The notes under the pieces: generated by a model | What the model saw: only the letters and a program-made list of their open reading frames with translations | What the model was told of the DNA's origin: nothing | Database searches by the model: none | NCBI GenBank assembly: GCA_002007465.1 | Contig: LNAC01000009.1 | Span: forward strand, 1,416,187 to 1,480,186 | Direction: 5' to 3' | DNA length: 64,000 bases | Source of the DNA: Ailurus styani | Lineage: Eukaryota > Chordata > Mammalia > Carnivora > Ailuridae | Made by a program: the position numbers and the translations under genes | In this document: positions 49,816 through 61,644 of the stretch, piece after piece | Layout: each line of letters starts with the position of its first letter | Position numbering within the stretch: position 1 is the stretch's first letter

Positions 49816-49884
49816 TGTTTAAACCCCAAATATGTGGTTTTGGCCACCTCACACCTTTTACAACCAAATAGACAGTATATCTTT

Positions 49885-50100
49885 TGCTTGTTTTAAAATT
49901 TTTTATTGTAGAAAATTTCAAACCATCAACTCATGGCCCATTTTGATGCTCTATACTCCTCCCCACCCCCAATCTCTTCTAAGTGGGATCTCATTCTAAA
50001 CAGACTCAAATCCCAGATGTTCTATCATTTCATCTACTAATATTTCAGTGTATATCTGATAAGAGCTTCTTAAAAAAACATAACCATAATCACATGGTAT
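49885..50100 (-). repeat. Old L1 3' region, reverse orientation
   Basis: TTTTTTATTGTAGAAAATTTC, CTCATGGCCCATTTTGATGC and AACATAACCATAATCACATG resemble inverted L1MC/ME 3' sequence. Confidence 0.5.
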
Positions 50101-51731
50101 GCTCTTAACCATAATAAACTGCTTATCAAGTTAATTAAACAAGATTGTTCATCCATGAGAAGTCAAGTTTACAGGAACATAAAATACAAGACTGTTTCCA
50201 GGTACATATTTATACAGTTGGTCGTAAAAACTTGTAGTTTTTCCCGGCTTTCCTAGTAGATTATCTGAAATCAGTGGAAACACAATTACAATCTCAAAAG
50301 TACTAATCCAAACAAGGAAATAAGTATCAGTTTGATGATGATGATGACGATGAAACAATCAGAATTAACATATAATTAACTTATTACAGAGGATCCAATT
50401 AGAGAAAATGTGGCACCAGCAGATTATTCTGAATTATTTCCAATTATTCTGAAAAGTTTGTCTTTATTTTCAATAAACTATTTGTAAACTTAAAACTTCA
50501 TTTTAAGATTATCAAAATTCTAAACCAAAAAGTTTATCCAAAAAATATATTTAAATATGCAGTTTCCGGTCATAATTACAGACGTGCATTTTTTTCTCCC
50601 TGTTTTTTGTTTGCAAGCCACTTTATTTTTACCACGACAAATGTGTTATTAGCATTTAAGAGTACATACACACTCAGAAATAAATTCTTCCCGAAATAAG
50701 TTTTCCTAAAATTTCTGATTTATAGAGAAAATCTGAAATTAAAAGGTAATAAACGTGCTGAGATCTCGAACCTTACCAATAGTCAACTTAAGATGAGATG
50801 TCATCTTATCAGGTTCGTAGAAGTTCTTAAGACTCACAGTGTGGTGTGGTGTGAAGTATGCGGGTAAATGAACACTGAACATTCTTAGACACTCCTCGTA
50901 GCAGTGTGAACTGATGGAACCTTGTAGTTACAGGCTATTTGGTACCTTCTATTTAAAGTAATCCCATGCCTAGGAATCTACACCACAGAAACAGTAGAGC
51001 TGACACGCAAAGATACATCTCCGAGAATAATCAGAGCAGCTCTGTTTAGAGAGGAGAGGGGGAGGGCGGGCCACTTGGCCACTTAGAGGAGGGTGGTCCT
51101 GGAGAGCTTCACTGGGGAGGCACCTCCGGGCAGAGACGAGGAGGGTAGTGTGGGCACGGGCCCCGCAGACGGCAGCGGGAAGGGTGTCCCAGGCCACCGC
51201 GCCGGCACGGAGCTCGGCAGGCTGAGGACGACCAGAGGCTAGAATGGCTGGACTTTGGCTTAGAAGTCACTGAAGTGCTCTGCACAAAACCTGATCTTAG
51301 ATTTTATAACGTGTGATTACTCCAAAAAAAGACGAGAAAAAAGAAAGAACCTCTAAGTGGGGAATGCGCCTATGGAGATCATTAAAGTTCTGCATAAAAA
51401 TGACACACCAACCCAGCTGAGGAGATGGGGAGCCGAAAGGACTCCAACATGTGGTGGTCCTCCTGTATTAGGCAAGTTTTTGCATCAGCAAAAAGCAAAG
51501 TCACCTGTCACATACTAAATACTATTTCACTCTTTCAGCTGCTTTATGAAAGGTGATTGTAAATCATGTTCTAATTTATACTTACCCAACCAAAACACTT
51601 TTTGTTTTCTATAAACTATGCCTCTGAAAATGAAGTATTATATTCACAAAATCATTTTTATTTGACTTCTGAGAGTGAGATTTAGGACAGTTTTTACAAT
51701 CAAATGTAACTTTTAGAAACCGTAAATGTCA

Positions 51732-51842
51732 GGGGTGCCTGGCTGGCTCAGTCCACAGAGCACGCAACTCTCGATCTCGGGGTCCTGAGTTGGAGCCCCG
51801 CTTTGGGTGTAGGGATTACTAAAAAAAAGACTTAAAAAAAGT
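51732..51842 (+). mobile_element. Short CAN-SINE
   Basis: AGGGGTGCCTGGCTGGCTCA, CTCTCGATCTCGGGGTCCTG, TGTAGGGATTACTAAAAAA. Confidence 0.9.
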
Positions 51843-51920
51843 ATGTTAGTTAGAAAGGTGTAAGCAGAACCACAACATATAGTCTTGCTATTTGGTGGCA
51901 TCCATAACAAGACTGGTTGT

Positions 51921-52111
51921 CGGGGCGCCTGGGTGGCTCAGTAGGTTAAGGCCCTGCCTTCAGTTCAGGTTGTGATCTCCAGGTCCTGGGATCGAGCCCT
52001 GCGTCCAGCTCCCCGCTCAGCAGAGAGTCTGCTTCTCCCTCTCCCTCTGCCTCTGCCTGTCCCCCAATTTGTGCTCTCACTCTCTGAAGTAAATAAATTA
52101 AATCTAAAAAA
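51921..52111 (+). mobile_element. CAN-SINE
   Basis: CGGGGCGCCTGGGTGGCTCA head, AAGTAAATAAATTAAATCTA tail. First of three in a tandem cluster. Confidence 0.93.
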
Positions 52112-52211
52112 GAGCCCTATGTCAGGCTTCCTGCTCAGCAGTGAGTGCTTCTCTTTCTCCCTCTGCTTGTTCTCTCAAATAAATAAAATCTTTTTTAAAA
52201 ATCTTAAAAAA
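52112..52211 (+). mobile_element. CAN-SINE 3' half
   Basis: GAGCCCTATGTCAGGCTTCC, then the CT-rich segment and AAATAAATAAAATCTTTTT; the head is missing. Confidence 0.88.
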
Positions 52212-52428
52212 AGGGCGCCTGGGTGGCTCAGTGGGTTAAAGCCGCTGCCTTCGGCTCAGGTCATGATCCCAGGGTCCTGGGATCGAGGCCTGCATCGGGC
52301 TCTCTGCTCAGCAGGGAGCCTGCTTCCTCCTCTCTCCTCTCTCTCTGCCTGCCTCTCTGCCTACTTGTAATCTCTCTCTCTGTGTCAAATGAATAAATAA
52401 AAAAAAAAATCTTTAAAAAAAAAAAATC
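52212..52428 (+). mobile_element. CAN-SINE, young GTGGGTTAAAGCC subfamily
   Basis: Inserted in the A tail of the preceding fragment; AAAAATCTTAAAAAAA occurs on both sides. Confidence 0.95.
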
Positions 52429-52569
52429 TTAAAAAAATAAACAAGGTTGGTTGTGTATTACTGAGCACTCACAAAGCCCACTACCCAGGTTCAGAGAATT
52501 CCTATTTTTACAAACATGCCAAGAATACCTTTTCCACTAGCAAGTCCTCACTGGAGAAAAACCGGGACA

Positions 52570-52700
52570 CAGAAATGCATTTATTCCCTCATGTAACATA
52601 CACCTGCTGAACCCCTACCATGTGTTGGGCACCGTGCATCAAAGCACAGCCGGACAAGCCAGCTCCTGGCCTCAGGAGGCTCAGCATCTTCCCAGCTGTA
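52570..52700 (-). repeat. L2 3' end, reverse orientation
   Basis: TACCATGTGTTGGGCACCGTGC, then GGCCTCAGGAGGCTCAGC. Confidence 0.65.
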
Positions 52701-53141
52701 CAAAAGTGAAAAGAGTAACAACACATATCCATTTATCCACTCTCCAGACTTATTAAATGTCTATATTATAGTTGCTCTGGATCCACAGGAAGGGAAGTTG
52801 GGAAGGAGGGCAAGAGTGAAACATCGGTGACAAAGAGAAGCGCCTTTACCTCTCTGTTGAACCCTCATCTCCTCCCATACCCCTCCCCAGGCTCATAGAC
52901 TGGCTCGGTGCTTTCCTATTTTTCCCTTTAAAAATACTTGTACTAGCTATATCCACATCCATCGATATCACACAGTATCATTCTGTGTTTTAAAATTTTG
53001 GATAAACTGTGTCACAATGTATAAGTCCTTCTACACTTGCATTTTCAGACACTGTGTTGTTTGAGGGTGTTTCTGTGCTGATACATGTAACACACTCTAG
53101 TGCCTCATTTTACCTGCTTGTAGTCCATCCCATGCACATCA

Positions 53142-53613
53142 CGATACAGACAGTTCCAGTCTATAATGGTTCAACTTACAATTTTTTGGCCTGACAATGG
53201 CGCAAAAGTGATACGCATTCAGCGGAAACCATACTTGGAATTTTGAACTTGGCTCTCTTGCCAGGCTAGCGGTGTGCACGACCCTCTCTCGTGATGCTGG
53301 GCCGTGGCAGCAAGCTGCTGCTCTTGGGCAATCCTGTGATCACAATGGTAACCAACCCCTACGCTGACAACCACTCTGTCACTTTCAGTACAGGATTCAA
53401 TACACCACGTGAGATATTTGACACTTGATTATAAAACGGGCTACGTGTAAGGTGATTTTGCCCAGATGCTGGTGAATGTCAAGTGTTCTAAGAGTTTAGA
53501 GTAGGCCAGGCTATGCTATGATGTTCAGTAGGTTAGGGGTATGAAATGCATTTTCAACTTACAGTGGGTTTATCAGGACTCAACTGTAATAAGTCAAGGA
53601 AGATCTGTATATC
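53142..53613. mobile_element. Tigger/pogo-like non-autonomous DNA transposon
   Basis: About 470 bases with diverged inverted ends (AATGGTTCAACTTACAATTTT near the left, TTTCAACTTACAGTGGG and AACTGTAATAAGTCAAGGAAG at the right), internal AAAAGTGATACGCATTCAGC, TCGTGATGCTGGGCCGTGGC and AGGCTATGCTATGATGTTCAG. I recognise this as a common mammalian Tigger-related element; the subfamily name is uncertain. Confidence 0.65.
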
Positions 53614-53698
53614 CACTTCCCCATCTGTGTCCATTCAGGTAATTTCCAATCTTCTGCCGTCACAATGCTGTTATGAACATCCCTGTATGTATCTTCTT

Positions 53699-53887
53699 CT
53701 TCTTTTTTTTTTTTTTTAGATTTTATTTATTTGATACAGAGAGAGAGATCACACGTAGGCAGAGAGAGAGAGGAGGAAGCAGGCTCCCCGCTGAGCAGAG
53801 AGCCCGATGTGGGACTCGATCCCAGGACCTGAGATCATGACCTGAGTCGAAGGCAGAGGCCTTAACCCACTGAGCCACCCAGGCACC
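53699..53887 (-). mobile_element. CAN-SINE
   Basis: Poly-T start, CCACTGAGCCACCCAGGCACC end. Perfect 18-base TSD CCCTGTATGTATCTTCTT at 53681-53698 and 53888-53905. Confidence 0.96.
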
Positions 53888-54663
53888 CCCTGTATGTATC
53901 TTCTTATGGATGTTTGTGTGTGGGGATCGAGACTATATACATCTAGATGTGAAAATCCTGGGACACGGAGTGTGCACACTTTCAGCACACTGGAAACTGC
54001 CAAATGGATCTCCAAAGTATATGAGAGTTTCCTTGTAGCCTCACTGAACCTTGCAGTCAGACATTCTGTTTCACCCAGTCTTGGGAGAAATCCATGCTGA
54101 TACTGGTTCAGCTGCTCATACTTCCTGAGACGGAGCACCTTATCTGTTTATGAGGCATTTGGGTTTTTCTTCTGCAAGATGCCTTTTGTATAGCCCACGC
54201 CATTTTCCTTTTGGATTTCTTTTTATGTTCTTTATATATTTTGTCTCCTAATCTTTGACTTTTATGCTGCAGGTAACTTCCCCCAGTCTTTTCCCTTTAT
54301 TTTTAATTGAGTAGTATCTTTTATTGTAGATTTTTTTTTCAATGTTGGAGGACAAAACCGATCAATCTCTATTCCTGACAGTATTTTTAAAATGTCTTTT
54401 TTTTCTTTTTTTAAGAAATATCCTTCTCTATTCAAGGTCATAAAATATGAACTAATACATCATCCTAAAAGTTTTAGGCCTGTTTTCACGTTTTGGTCTT
54501 TAATCTACCAGGAATATAATTTTGTTTAAGGTAGTTCTCAATTTCATTTTTTCTCCCCATGGGAAGCCATTTGTCCTAAGACTATTTCAGAGCAAAGTGT
54601 TCTAACTTCCACTGCTCTGTGATGCCACCTATTATGTATCAAGATCTCATGAAGATGTAAGTC

Positions 54664-54868
54664 TCGGGCGCCTGGGGGCCTCAGCTGGATGAGCGACTGC
54701 CTTCGGCTCAGGTCATGATCCCAGGGTCCTGGGATTGAGTCTCACGTTGGGCTCCCTGCTCAGGACAGCCTGCTTCTCCCTCTCCCTCTGTTGCTGCTCT
54801 GCCTACTTGTGCTCTTTCTCTATCTCTCTGTCAAATAAATAAATAAAATCTTAAAAAAAAAAAAAAAA
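54664..54868 (+). mobile_element. CAN-SINE
   Basis: CGGGCGCCTGGGGGCCTCAG head, AATAAATAAATAAAATCTTA plus a 16-A tail. TSD AGATGTAAGT at 54653-54662 and after the tail. Confidence 0.95.
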
Positions 54869-54928
54869 GATGTAAGTTTCTGTCTGCGCTTCCTACTCTG
54901 TCCTATTGATCTATTTGATTCCTGCTAC

Positions 54929-54929
54929 N
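54929..54929. other. Single-N assembly join with 69-base exact duplication
   Basis: 54860-54928 and 54930-54998 are identical (nine A plus 60 bases of unique flank, ending TTGATTCCTGCTAC). See findings. Confidence 0.92.
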
Positions 54930-55136
54930 AAAAAAAAAGATGTAAGTTTCTGTCTGCGCTTCCTACTCTGTCCTATTGATCTATTTGATTCCTGCTACAG
55001 TATCATATGGCTTTATGATCTGAAACCAAGTAAGGCAAAACCTCTTCTATTTAGATGTGTGTTGGCTATTTCAGGACTTTTGATGACCAAAAGGAGAACA
55101 GGGAGCTTCTGGGGTGCCAGTAACATCCTGTTTCTT

Positions 55137-55341
55137 TTTTTTTTTTTTTTAAAGATTTTTATTTTTATTTATTTCACAGAGGGAGGGAGATCACAAGGAG
55201 GCAGAGAGGCAGGCAGAGAGAGAAGGGGAAGCAGGCTCCCCGCTGAGCAGAGAGCCCGATGCGGGCCTCGATCCCAGGACCCTGAGATCATGACCTGAGC
55301 CGAAAGCAGAGGCTTTAACCCACTGAGCCACCCAGGCGCCC
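55137..55341 (-). mobile_element. CAN-SINE, young subfamily
   Basis: Poly-T start, GGCTTTAACCCACTGAGCCA and CCCAGGCGCCC end. TSD AACATCCTGTTTCTT at 55122-55136 and 55342-55356. Confidence 0.96.
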
Positions 55342-55459
55342 AACATCCTGTTTCTTGACCTGTGTTCAGTCATAAGAAAATTCACCAAGCTGCACACTTA
55401 CGGACTGAGAAAGTAAACGACAGGCAATGAGATGAGAGAGGAGGCCCTCTCACAGAGAC

Positions 55460-55780
55460 TGGCTGCCCCACTGAGACTGTGAGCTCCCTCCTACGGGGAA
55501 GTGGGTGCCCTTGATGGGCATAAAAGGGCAGTGACGTAACCGGATTTTGTGTTTAGACATGGCACTCCAGCTACAGAACAAATAGGAAGTGGACTAATGC
55601 TGGGACACCAGCTAGAAGGAGATGACTACTGGCCCAGGAAGTAGAGGATGGCCTGGACCTCGCATCCATGGAACTCATTGAGAAGTCATGGAGAGAAGAG
55701 TTCAGCCTTGACAAAATGAGTAGCTGGTGGTCCCAGTTACCAATGAAAGACCATCTGGAGCAAGAGTAGACAGGCTGGGA
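55460..55780 (-). repeat. Possible L2-like sequence
   Basis: GAGACTGTGAGCTCCCTCC, GGGCAGTGACGTAACCGGA and GGAAGTGGACTAATGCTGG suggest old inverted repeat sequence of L2 character; weak. Confidence 0.4.
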
Positions 55781-55857
55781 GTAAAGGAGTGGAAAGACAC
55801 ATGGGTTTCCAACACGCAGAGATGCTTGCAAGACAACTGGACAGAATTGGGGAGATG

Positions 55858-56063
55858 GGGCGCCTGGGTGGCTCGGCAGTTAAGCATCTGTCTTTGGCTC
55901 AGGTCATGACCCAGGGTCCTGGGATCAAGGCCCGCATCGGGCTCCCTGCTTGGCAGGAAGCCTGCTTCTCACTCTCCCACCCCCCCTGCTTCTGTTCCCT
56001 CTCTCACCGTCTCTCTCTGTCAAATAAATAATAAATTCTGAGGGAAAAAAAAAAAAAAAAGAA
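55858..56063 (+). mobile_element. CAN-SINE
   Basis: GGGCGCCTGGGTGGCTCGGC head, poly-A tail. TSD (T/G)GGGGAGATGG at about 55847-55857 and 56065-56075. Confidence 0.95.
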
Positions 56064-56245
56064 GTGGGGAGATGGATTTAGCTATCCAGAGCTCTAGGAG
56101 AAAGATCTGATGTGGACATGAAATAGGAAAAAACACTAATGATCCCTAAAGACAATACTATTTTGGTGTATTTTCTTCTTTTCTTCTCATCTTAATAACA
56201 GTTGTTTTGCATGGACAATCCTGTTCTTCTAAAAATGAGAATATA

Positions 56246-56451
56246 GGGACTCCTGGGTGGCTCAGACGGTTAAGTGTCTGCCTTCTTTGGCTCAGGTCAT
56301 GATCCCAGGGTCCTGGGATCGAGTCCCGCATTGGGCTCCTTGCTGGATGGGGAGCCTGCTTCTCCCTCTGCCTGCTGCTCCCCCTGTTTGTGCTGCTCAC
56401 TCTCACTCTCTCTGACAAATAAATAAAATAAAATCCTTTAAATAAATAAAT
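56246..56451 (+). mobile_element. CAN-SINE
   Basis: GGGACTCCTGGGTGGCTCAG head, AAATAAATAAAATAAAATCC tail. Perfect TSD AAAAATGAGAATATA at 56231-56245 and 56452-56466. Confidence 0.96.
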
Positions 56452-56517
56452 AAAAATGAGAATATAAGAAATGCTTTTGCCTTAACTTCATCAACAATTT
56501 CACATTAAATTGCTTTC

Positions 56518-56732
56518 GGGGCGCCTGGGTGGCTCAGTGGGTTAAAGCCTCTGCCTTCGGCTCAGGTCATATCTCAGGGTCCTGGGATCGAGGCCCGCAT
56601 CGGGCTCCCTGCTCGGTGGGGAGCCTGCTTCCTCCTTTCTCTCTGCCTGCCTCTGCCTACTTGTGATCTGATCTCTCTCTCTGTGTCAAATAAATAAATA
56701 AATAATCTTTTTAAAAAAATAAAAAATAAATA
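56518..56732 (+). mobile_element. CAN-SINE, young GTGGGTTAAAGCC subfamily
   Basis: GGGGCGCCTGGGTGGCTCAG head, AAATAAATAAATAATCTTTT tail. TSD AAATTGCTTTC on both sides. Confidence 0.95.
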
Positions 56733-57569
56733 AATTGCTTTCAAATATAAAGCAAGTGGAATAAAGATACTTCAATTTAATTGTTCTCATAAGCAGAACT
56801 TTAGAGAATAAATACAGCAACACTTGACTGAGCTAACTGAAGGTCACCCTACCTGGCCACTTCATTTTAAACAGATCACCAACTGGCACCCCACAGATGG
56901 CACGGCCCATAAATGTGTTGGATTTGGCCAACATGTTTGTTTGTTTGTTTAATTTCGATTAGTTGCTAGCTAATATCACATAAACGCCAGAATTTCTAAC
57001 TTTTCTTAAGGGAACAAAAAAGAGAACCACAAGATCCAGCATGTCTCAGCCACATTCCAACGCAGCGAAAGCAGAGAAGCAGCTGCGGCCTGCAGAAGAA
57101 GCACATGCTCTTCAGCAGGTCATGCTCCCAGGGGTCTCCCGGCGCCAGCGCACATGGCTTCCACCCTAGCTCCAACAGCATCTACGCCTGTGACCTCTGA
57201 TGAAAACCAACATCAGATCTCAAAGGTAAGCAAAAGTGCCTTTTAGCAAAAGGCACGCACGATCAGTTTCTCTCCAACAGAGAGAAACAAGAATCCTATC
57301 ATCTACCATTCGCTGCCTGCCTACTATTAATGATAGGAGACACTCCCCCACGGAGCTTAATATGCAAACTCTTGGCTCATGGTATTTAGAGAGCAACTCA
57401 CAAAAGGAATGAGGTCAAATTTACCCAATAAAGCAAAATTCTGACAGCTACGCATATGAGAGAGAAAAACTACATAAAGCTGAAAGAAAATGCAAAACAC
57501 GGAAGTCTGGGGTCCTGGCAATCAGAGCTCTACTTAGTGACAGTCACGGAGGGCTGCTTGCCTCGCTCA

Positions 57570-57780
57570 AGTGGTAAGATGGAAGGAGCCCTGATCCTGG
57601 GCTCAAATTCTGTCACCTCCACTTATGTAACCTGAGTTCTGTTTCCCTAATTCATAAAGCAGGGAATGATAACATTTATCTCAACAGGCTGCTACGAGGA
57701 GTCAATGAATAAAAACATCCGACATTTAGCACAGTCTCTAGTTTATGCTGGATACTTTCATACCAAGTCGCTATTACCAC
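57570..57780 (+). repeat. MIR element
   Basis: GGGCTCAAATTCTGTCACCTC, TGTAACCTGAGTTCTGTTTC, AATTCATAAAGCAGGGAATG. Confidence 0.75.
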
Positions 57781-58099
57781 CACTTAAAGCAGACTCCGCA
57801 GGACACCTCATTTCCAGGTGAGCCTAGAACATCTGTCGCTGGCCTGTGGTCTCAGCCTTCCCACGCGCACAGCAGTCTCACATTCCGGCAGCATACTTAA
57901 GAGGGACGAAAGATTTAAAACCACACTGAACGTACCAACAGCATCTACCTCAGTGTCACACTGCCCAGCTCTCTTCCTGTCTCACCCGGTGCTGCCTTGG
58001 ATGAGCTGCTGGCTGCCTTGACCAAGCTCTCTTCCATGCTCCCAAGGCCCAGGTATTGAGTCTGACCTCACAATGCTGCAAGAGCATGCTGTACCTTTT

Positions 58100-58256
58100 C
58101 TTTTCTTTTCTTGGAGAGGGAGAAAGAGAGAATCATAAGCAGGCTCCACTGCCCAGCACTGAGCCCGACACAGGGCTTGATCTCACAATCGTGAGATTAT
58201 GACCTGAACCAAAATCAAGAATTGGAAGCTTACCTGACTGAACTACCCAGAAGCCC
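58100..58256 (-). mobile_element. CAN-SINE, old and diverged
   Basis: CTTTTCTTGGAGAGGGAGAAA start, TGAACTACCCAGAAGCCCC end. TSD CTGTACC(C)TTTTC on both sides (about 58089-58099 and 58257-58269). Confidence 0.88.
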
Positions 58257-58639
58257 CTGTACCCTTTTCTACACCACCCTGATCAATACTCTGGACAGAC
58301 AAGGCTAACCACATTCATTTTACATATGACCACAGTTTTGGAGGCTGCCTAGGAAGGGTCTGAGGTTTACTAGCATGGACCAGCTAACAGGCCATGGCCC
58401 TGAGATGAGGCACAGCATGGATAAGGAAGATACTCTCTTAATTTCCCCAAACTTTTCCAATACTTTTGCCTCACAAAGCAGTCTGTGCAACAGGGCTGCG
58501 CCACTGGTTTAAGGAAGATGCACCATATAAGGTTGGTGGGACCAGGTGGCAGTGGTGTTTGAGGATTCATGCAGAGAAGATTTGATCTATCCCCTTATGA
58601 TCATCACTACATCAAACTGCTGAAGATGTCTCTAAAGGC

Positions 58640-58930
58640 TCTAAGGAAAAACGTCCCCTGCATCTTTGGAGCTTCTGGTGGCTGCTGGCGATTCCGGATC
58701 TGCTTGGCGTGCAGGTGCCTCACCCCAATCTTTGCGTCTGTCTGCACGTGGCCTTGTTCCCTCTGGGATGTGTCTCTTCTTGGAAGGACACCGGTCATAC
58801 TGCAAGTGGGGCCCATTCTAATCCAGTATGACCCAATCTTCACTACTTCTGCAAACAGCCTATTTCCAAATAAGGTTACACTCTAAGGTACCAGGTAGAT
58901 GTTAATTTTGGAGGGACATAGTCAATGCAG
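58640..58930 (+). repeat. Old interspersed repeat, class uncertain
   Basis: GGCCCATTCTAATCCAGTATG, GCCTATTTCCAAATAAGGTT and GTTAATTTTGGAGGGACATAG belong to a familiar ancient mammalian repeat (LTR or L1 3' type); I cannot name it safely. Confidence 0.5.
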
Positions 58931-59069
58931 TAGATACAGATACACCCATCTTCCTAATGATTCACACGGAAGTATTTTAGGTCTTAATTACCCGGCCCGT
59001 ATATACGTTATCCTTCAACTAAAGAGGTAAAGGAAAAGAAAACCTACTAGCTAGTCCAGAAAATATATA

Positions 59070-59268
59070 TTTTTAAAGATTTTATTTATTTATTTGACAG
59101 AGAGAGAGAGAGAGAGATTACAAGCAGGCTGAGAGACAGGCAGAGAGAGAGGAGGAAGCAGGCTCCCCGCCGAGCAGGGAGCCCGATGTGGGCCTCGATC
59201 CCAGGACCCTGAGATCGTGACCTGAGCTAAAGGCAGAGGCTTTAACCCACTGAGCCACCCAGGCGCCC
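59070..59268 (-). mobile_element. CAN-SINE, young subfamily
   Basis: TTTTTAAAGATTTTATTTATT start, GGCTTTAACCCACTGAGCCA and ACCCAGGCGCCC end, short (GA)n inside. Confidence 0.95.
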
Positions 59269-59636
59269 AGAGACAATATTTTCTGACTCCAACTGTTTTT
59301 CTACTAGTTAAAAAGTAGTGAACAACATATGAGGGTACACTGGGGGAGAGGAAAAAAGAAACAAAAATATAGAACAGCAGCAGAAGGGGTAGGGGTAATA
59401 AAAGTGGGGGGGAAAAAAAGACAAAACAATCAGTAGACTTCTCCAGGCCTGTTTTATTAAAAATTCCGGCAATCAAATATTTTATTCTTCTGCACTAGTA
59501 TTTTTAGAAGAAAGCAAACTAGCATATATGTCACCAAATAGTAGTCACTTTTAAAAGGGCCTGTTATGTGCTTATACACACACATGCTGAAGACCAAGTG
59601 CTTGATACATAGCTGTATTTAAAAGAGAAGAAACCC

Positions 59637-59828
59637 GGGTGCCTGGGTGGCTCAGCTGGTTAAGTGTCTGCCTTCAGCTCAGGTCATGATCCCAGAACCC
59701 TGAGACTGAGCCTTGAGTCGGGCTCCCTACTCAGTTGGGAGTCTGCTTGTCCATCTGTCCCTCCCCCTGCTCATTCTCTCTCTCTCCTGCTCACTCACTT
59801 TCTCTCTCTAATAAATAAATAAAATCTT

Positions 59829-59860
<32 letters not shown>

Positions 59861-59861
59861 T
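59637..59861 (+). mobile_element. CAN-SINE with (GA)n tail
   Basis: CGGGTGCCTGGGTGGCTCAG head, AATAAATAAATAAAATCTTA, then about 13 GA units (59836-59861) after the A tail. Confidence 0.94.
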
Positions 59862-60510
59862 ATGAAACCCTGAAAGGTCTGTGTAAGGAACCATTTAAAG
59901 CAAACACTGAGATTAGGAGTCTTTTAAGCTCAAATGGCCAGCTACTGGTATTAAAATAACCTTCGAAGTGCTATAGAGTATGCCACTTTGGTGTAGAAAA
60001 GGTATGAAAAATGAAGAAGACCAGATCAACCCATATGTTCACATTATCCAAGTCCAAACAAAAAGGAAACCTGCTGTCTTTTGGCCAAACCACTTAACTA
60101 AAGAGCAGCATGTGCTCAAGCCAAACAACAATGCTTCACTCCGTTGGCTTAATAAGAGGAGAGGGAGTAATTCAGCTATGCTAATGGGTAATTACAGAAG
60201 AACTGCCCTTCACGTCCTGCAAAATATCCCAGTTCGATAATCACATCCCCAAACTTAATCCTTCTACCATGAATATGAGTAGGAGGGTGGGAACATATGT
60301 TTACAATCTGAGGATAAATACACATCTTGCTCCTATGTTCCCTTCCCAACTATGAAGTCACATTAATAGTATCATCTGGTCTTCCTCCTATAGCCTGGTA
60401 GGCGGTGGAAGCAGCATCCACCTTCATAACCTCTGACAGCAACCTAGCTGCCACCCACTCCCTCACCTCTACATCTGTGCATCATTCACCTTCTAAATAG
60501 CTACTGGTCA

Positions 60511-60628
60511 GGGCACTTAGCTGGTTCAGTTGGTAGAACATTTGACTCTTAATCTCGGGGTTGTGAATTTGAGCCTCCTGTTGGGGTAGAAATTACTTAA
60601 AAATAAAATCTTAAAAAAAAAAAAAAAC
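60511..60628 (+). mobile_element. Short CAN-SINE
   Basis: CAGGGCACTTAGCTGGTTCA, TTGACTCTTAATCTCGGGGT, AGAAATTACTTAAAAATAAA. Confidence 0.9.
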
Positions 60629-60787
60629 CTAGTGTTCTGTACCCTCTTCTCCCCCTCCTCTCCACTATGCCCTACTTAAGGCCCCAATCTTGTACCTAGA
60701 CCCCGTCTATGACTGGCTCATCCCTTGCTTTTGGTCCTGGCCTCCTGGTCAAGTGTCCACAGAAACCTATCTAAAATGTAAACTCAG

Positions 60788-61004
60788 GGGCGCCTGGGGG
60801 GCTTAGCTGGGTAAGCATCTGACTCTTGATTTCAGCTCAGGTCATGATCTCAGGGTCGTGGGACTGAGCCCCCCACCGGGCTCTGTACTGAGCACGAAGC
60901 CTGCTTGGGATTCTCTCTCTTCCCTCTCCCCCCTGCCCTGCCCCAGCCCCTGCTCACACACATTCTCTCTCTCAAAACAATAAAATATAGAAAAGGAAAG
61001 AAAA
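60788..61004 (+). mobile_element. CAN-SINE
   Basis: GGGGCGCCTGGGGGGCTTAG head, AAAACAATAAAATATAGAAA tail. TSD AAATGTAAACTCA at about 60775-60787 and 61006-61018. Confidence 0.94.
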
Positions 61005-61074
61005 GAAAATGTAAACTCAATCACTCCCAATCTAAAAAAACGTCAGTCGCTCCCTGAATGCTACAGACAGGGAT

Positions 61075-61330
61075 TCAAATGCCTTCACAAACCATAATGG
61101 CCTACCTCTATGCATTTCTTCTCCTCTCTGCTTCACTGCTCATACACCAACACCGCGACAGTGGACTATTTCTTGCCACCATGCTCATGAGGCTGTCCAC
61201 TCCGACTGGACTATCTCTTTCCATATGCTTCTCTTAGCTAATTCCTTTTCCTAGCATGTAAAGTCTTGAGGTTCAACTCAAATGCTACCTCTTACAGGAA
61301 ATCTTCCTTGTCTTAAGCTCTTTGAAAATG
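61075..61330 (+). repeat. L2-like element
   Basis: AGTCTTGAGGTTCAACTCAAATGC, ACCTCTTACAGGAAATCTTCC, the standard L2 3' order. Confidence 0.75.
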
Positions 61331-61503
61331 TTCAGGATTCGGTGCCCCCACAGTTCTGGGCCATGACTGTTAAAAACACCATGCTGTATAAAAACTACTT
61401 GTTTCTGGGGCACAAAGCACATTATCTGACAAAAACTTGGTATCTAGAGTATACAAAGAACTGTCAAAACAATTAAAAAACCCAATTAGAACATAGGCAA
61501 AAG

Positions 61504-61622
61504 AGGGACACCTGGTTGGCTCAGTTGCTAGAGCATGTGACTCTTGATCTTGGGGTTGTGAGTTCAAGCCGCATGTTGGGCAGAGAGTTTACTCAGAAGA
61601 CAAACAACCGAAAAAAAAAAAC
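61504..61622 (+). mobile_element. Short CAN-SINE
   Basis: AGGGACACCTGGTTGGCTCA, ATGTGACTCTTGATCTTGGG, then a diverged A-rich end. Confidence 0.88.
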
Positions 61623-61644
61623 CCCAAAACACAACTACCTGTTT

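Larger units (their letters stand above)
52890..54660 (-). repeat. Old L1 sequence, reverse orientation, interrupted
   Basis: L1 3' motifs on the minus strand before and after 53142-53613: CATCCATCGATATCACACAG, then CATTCAGGTAATTTCCAATC, TTCAGCACACTGGAAACTGC and TCTCCTAATCTTTGACTTTTA. A Tigger-like element and a SINE split it. Confidence 0.65.
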
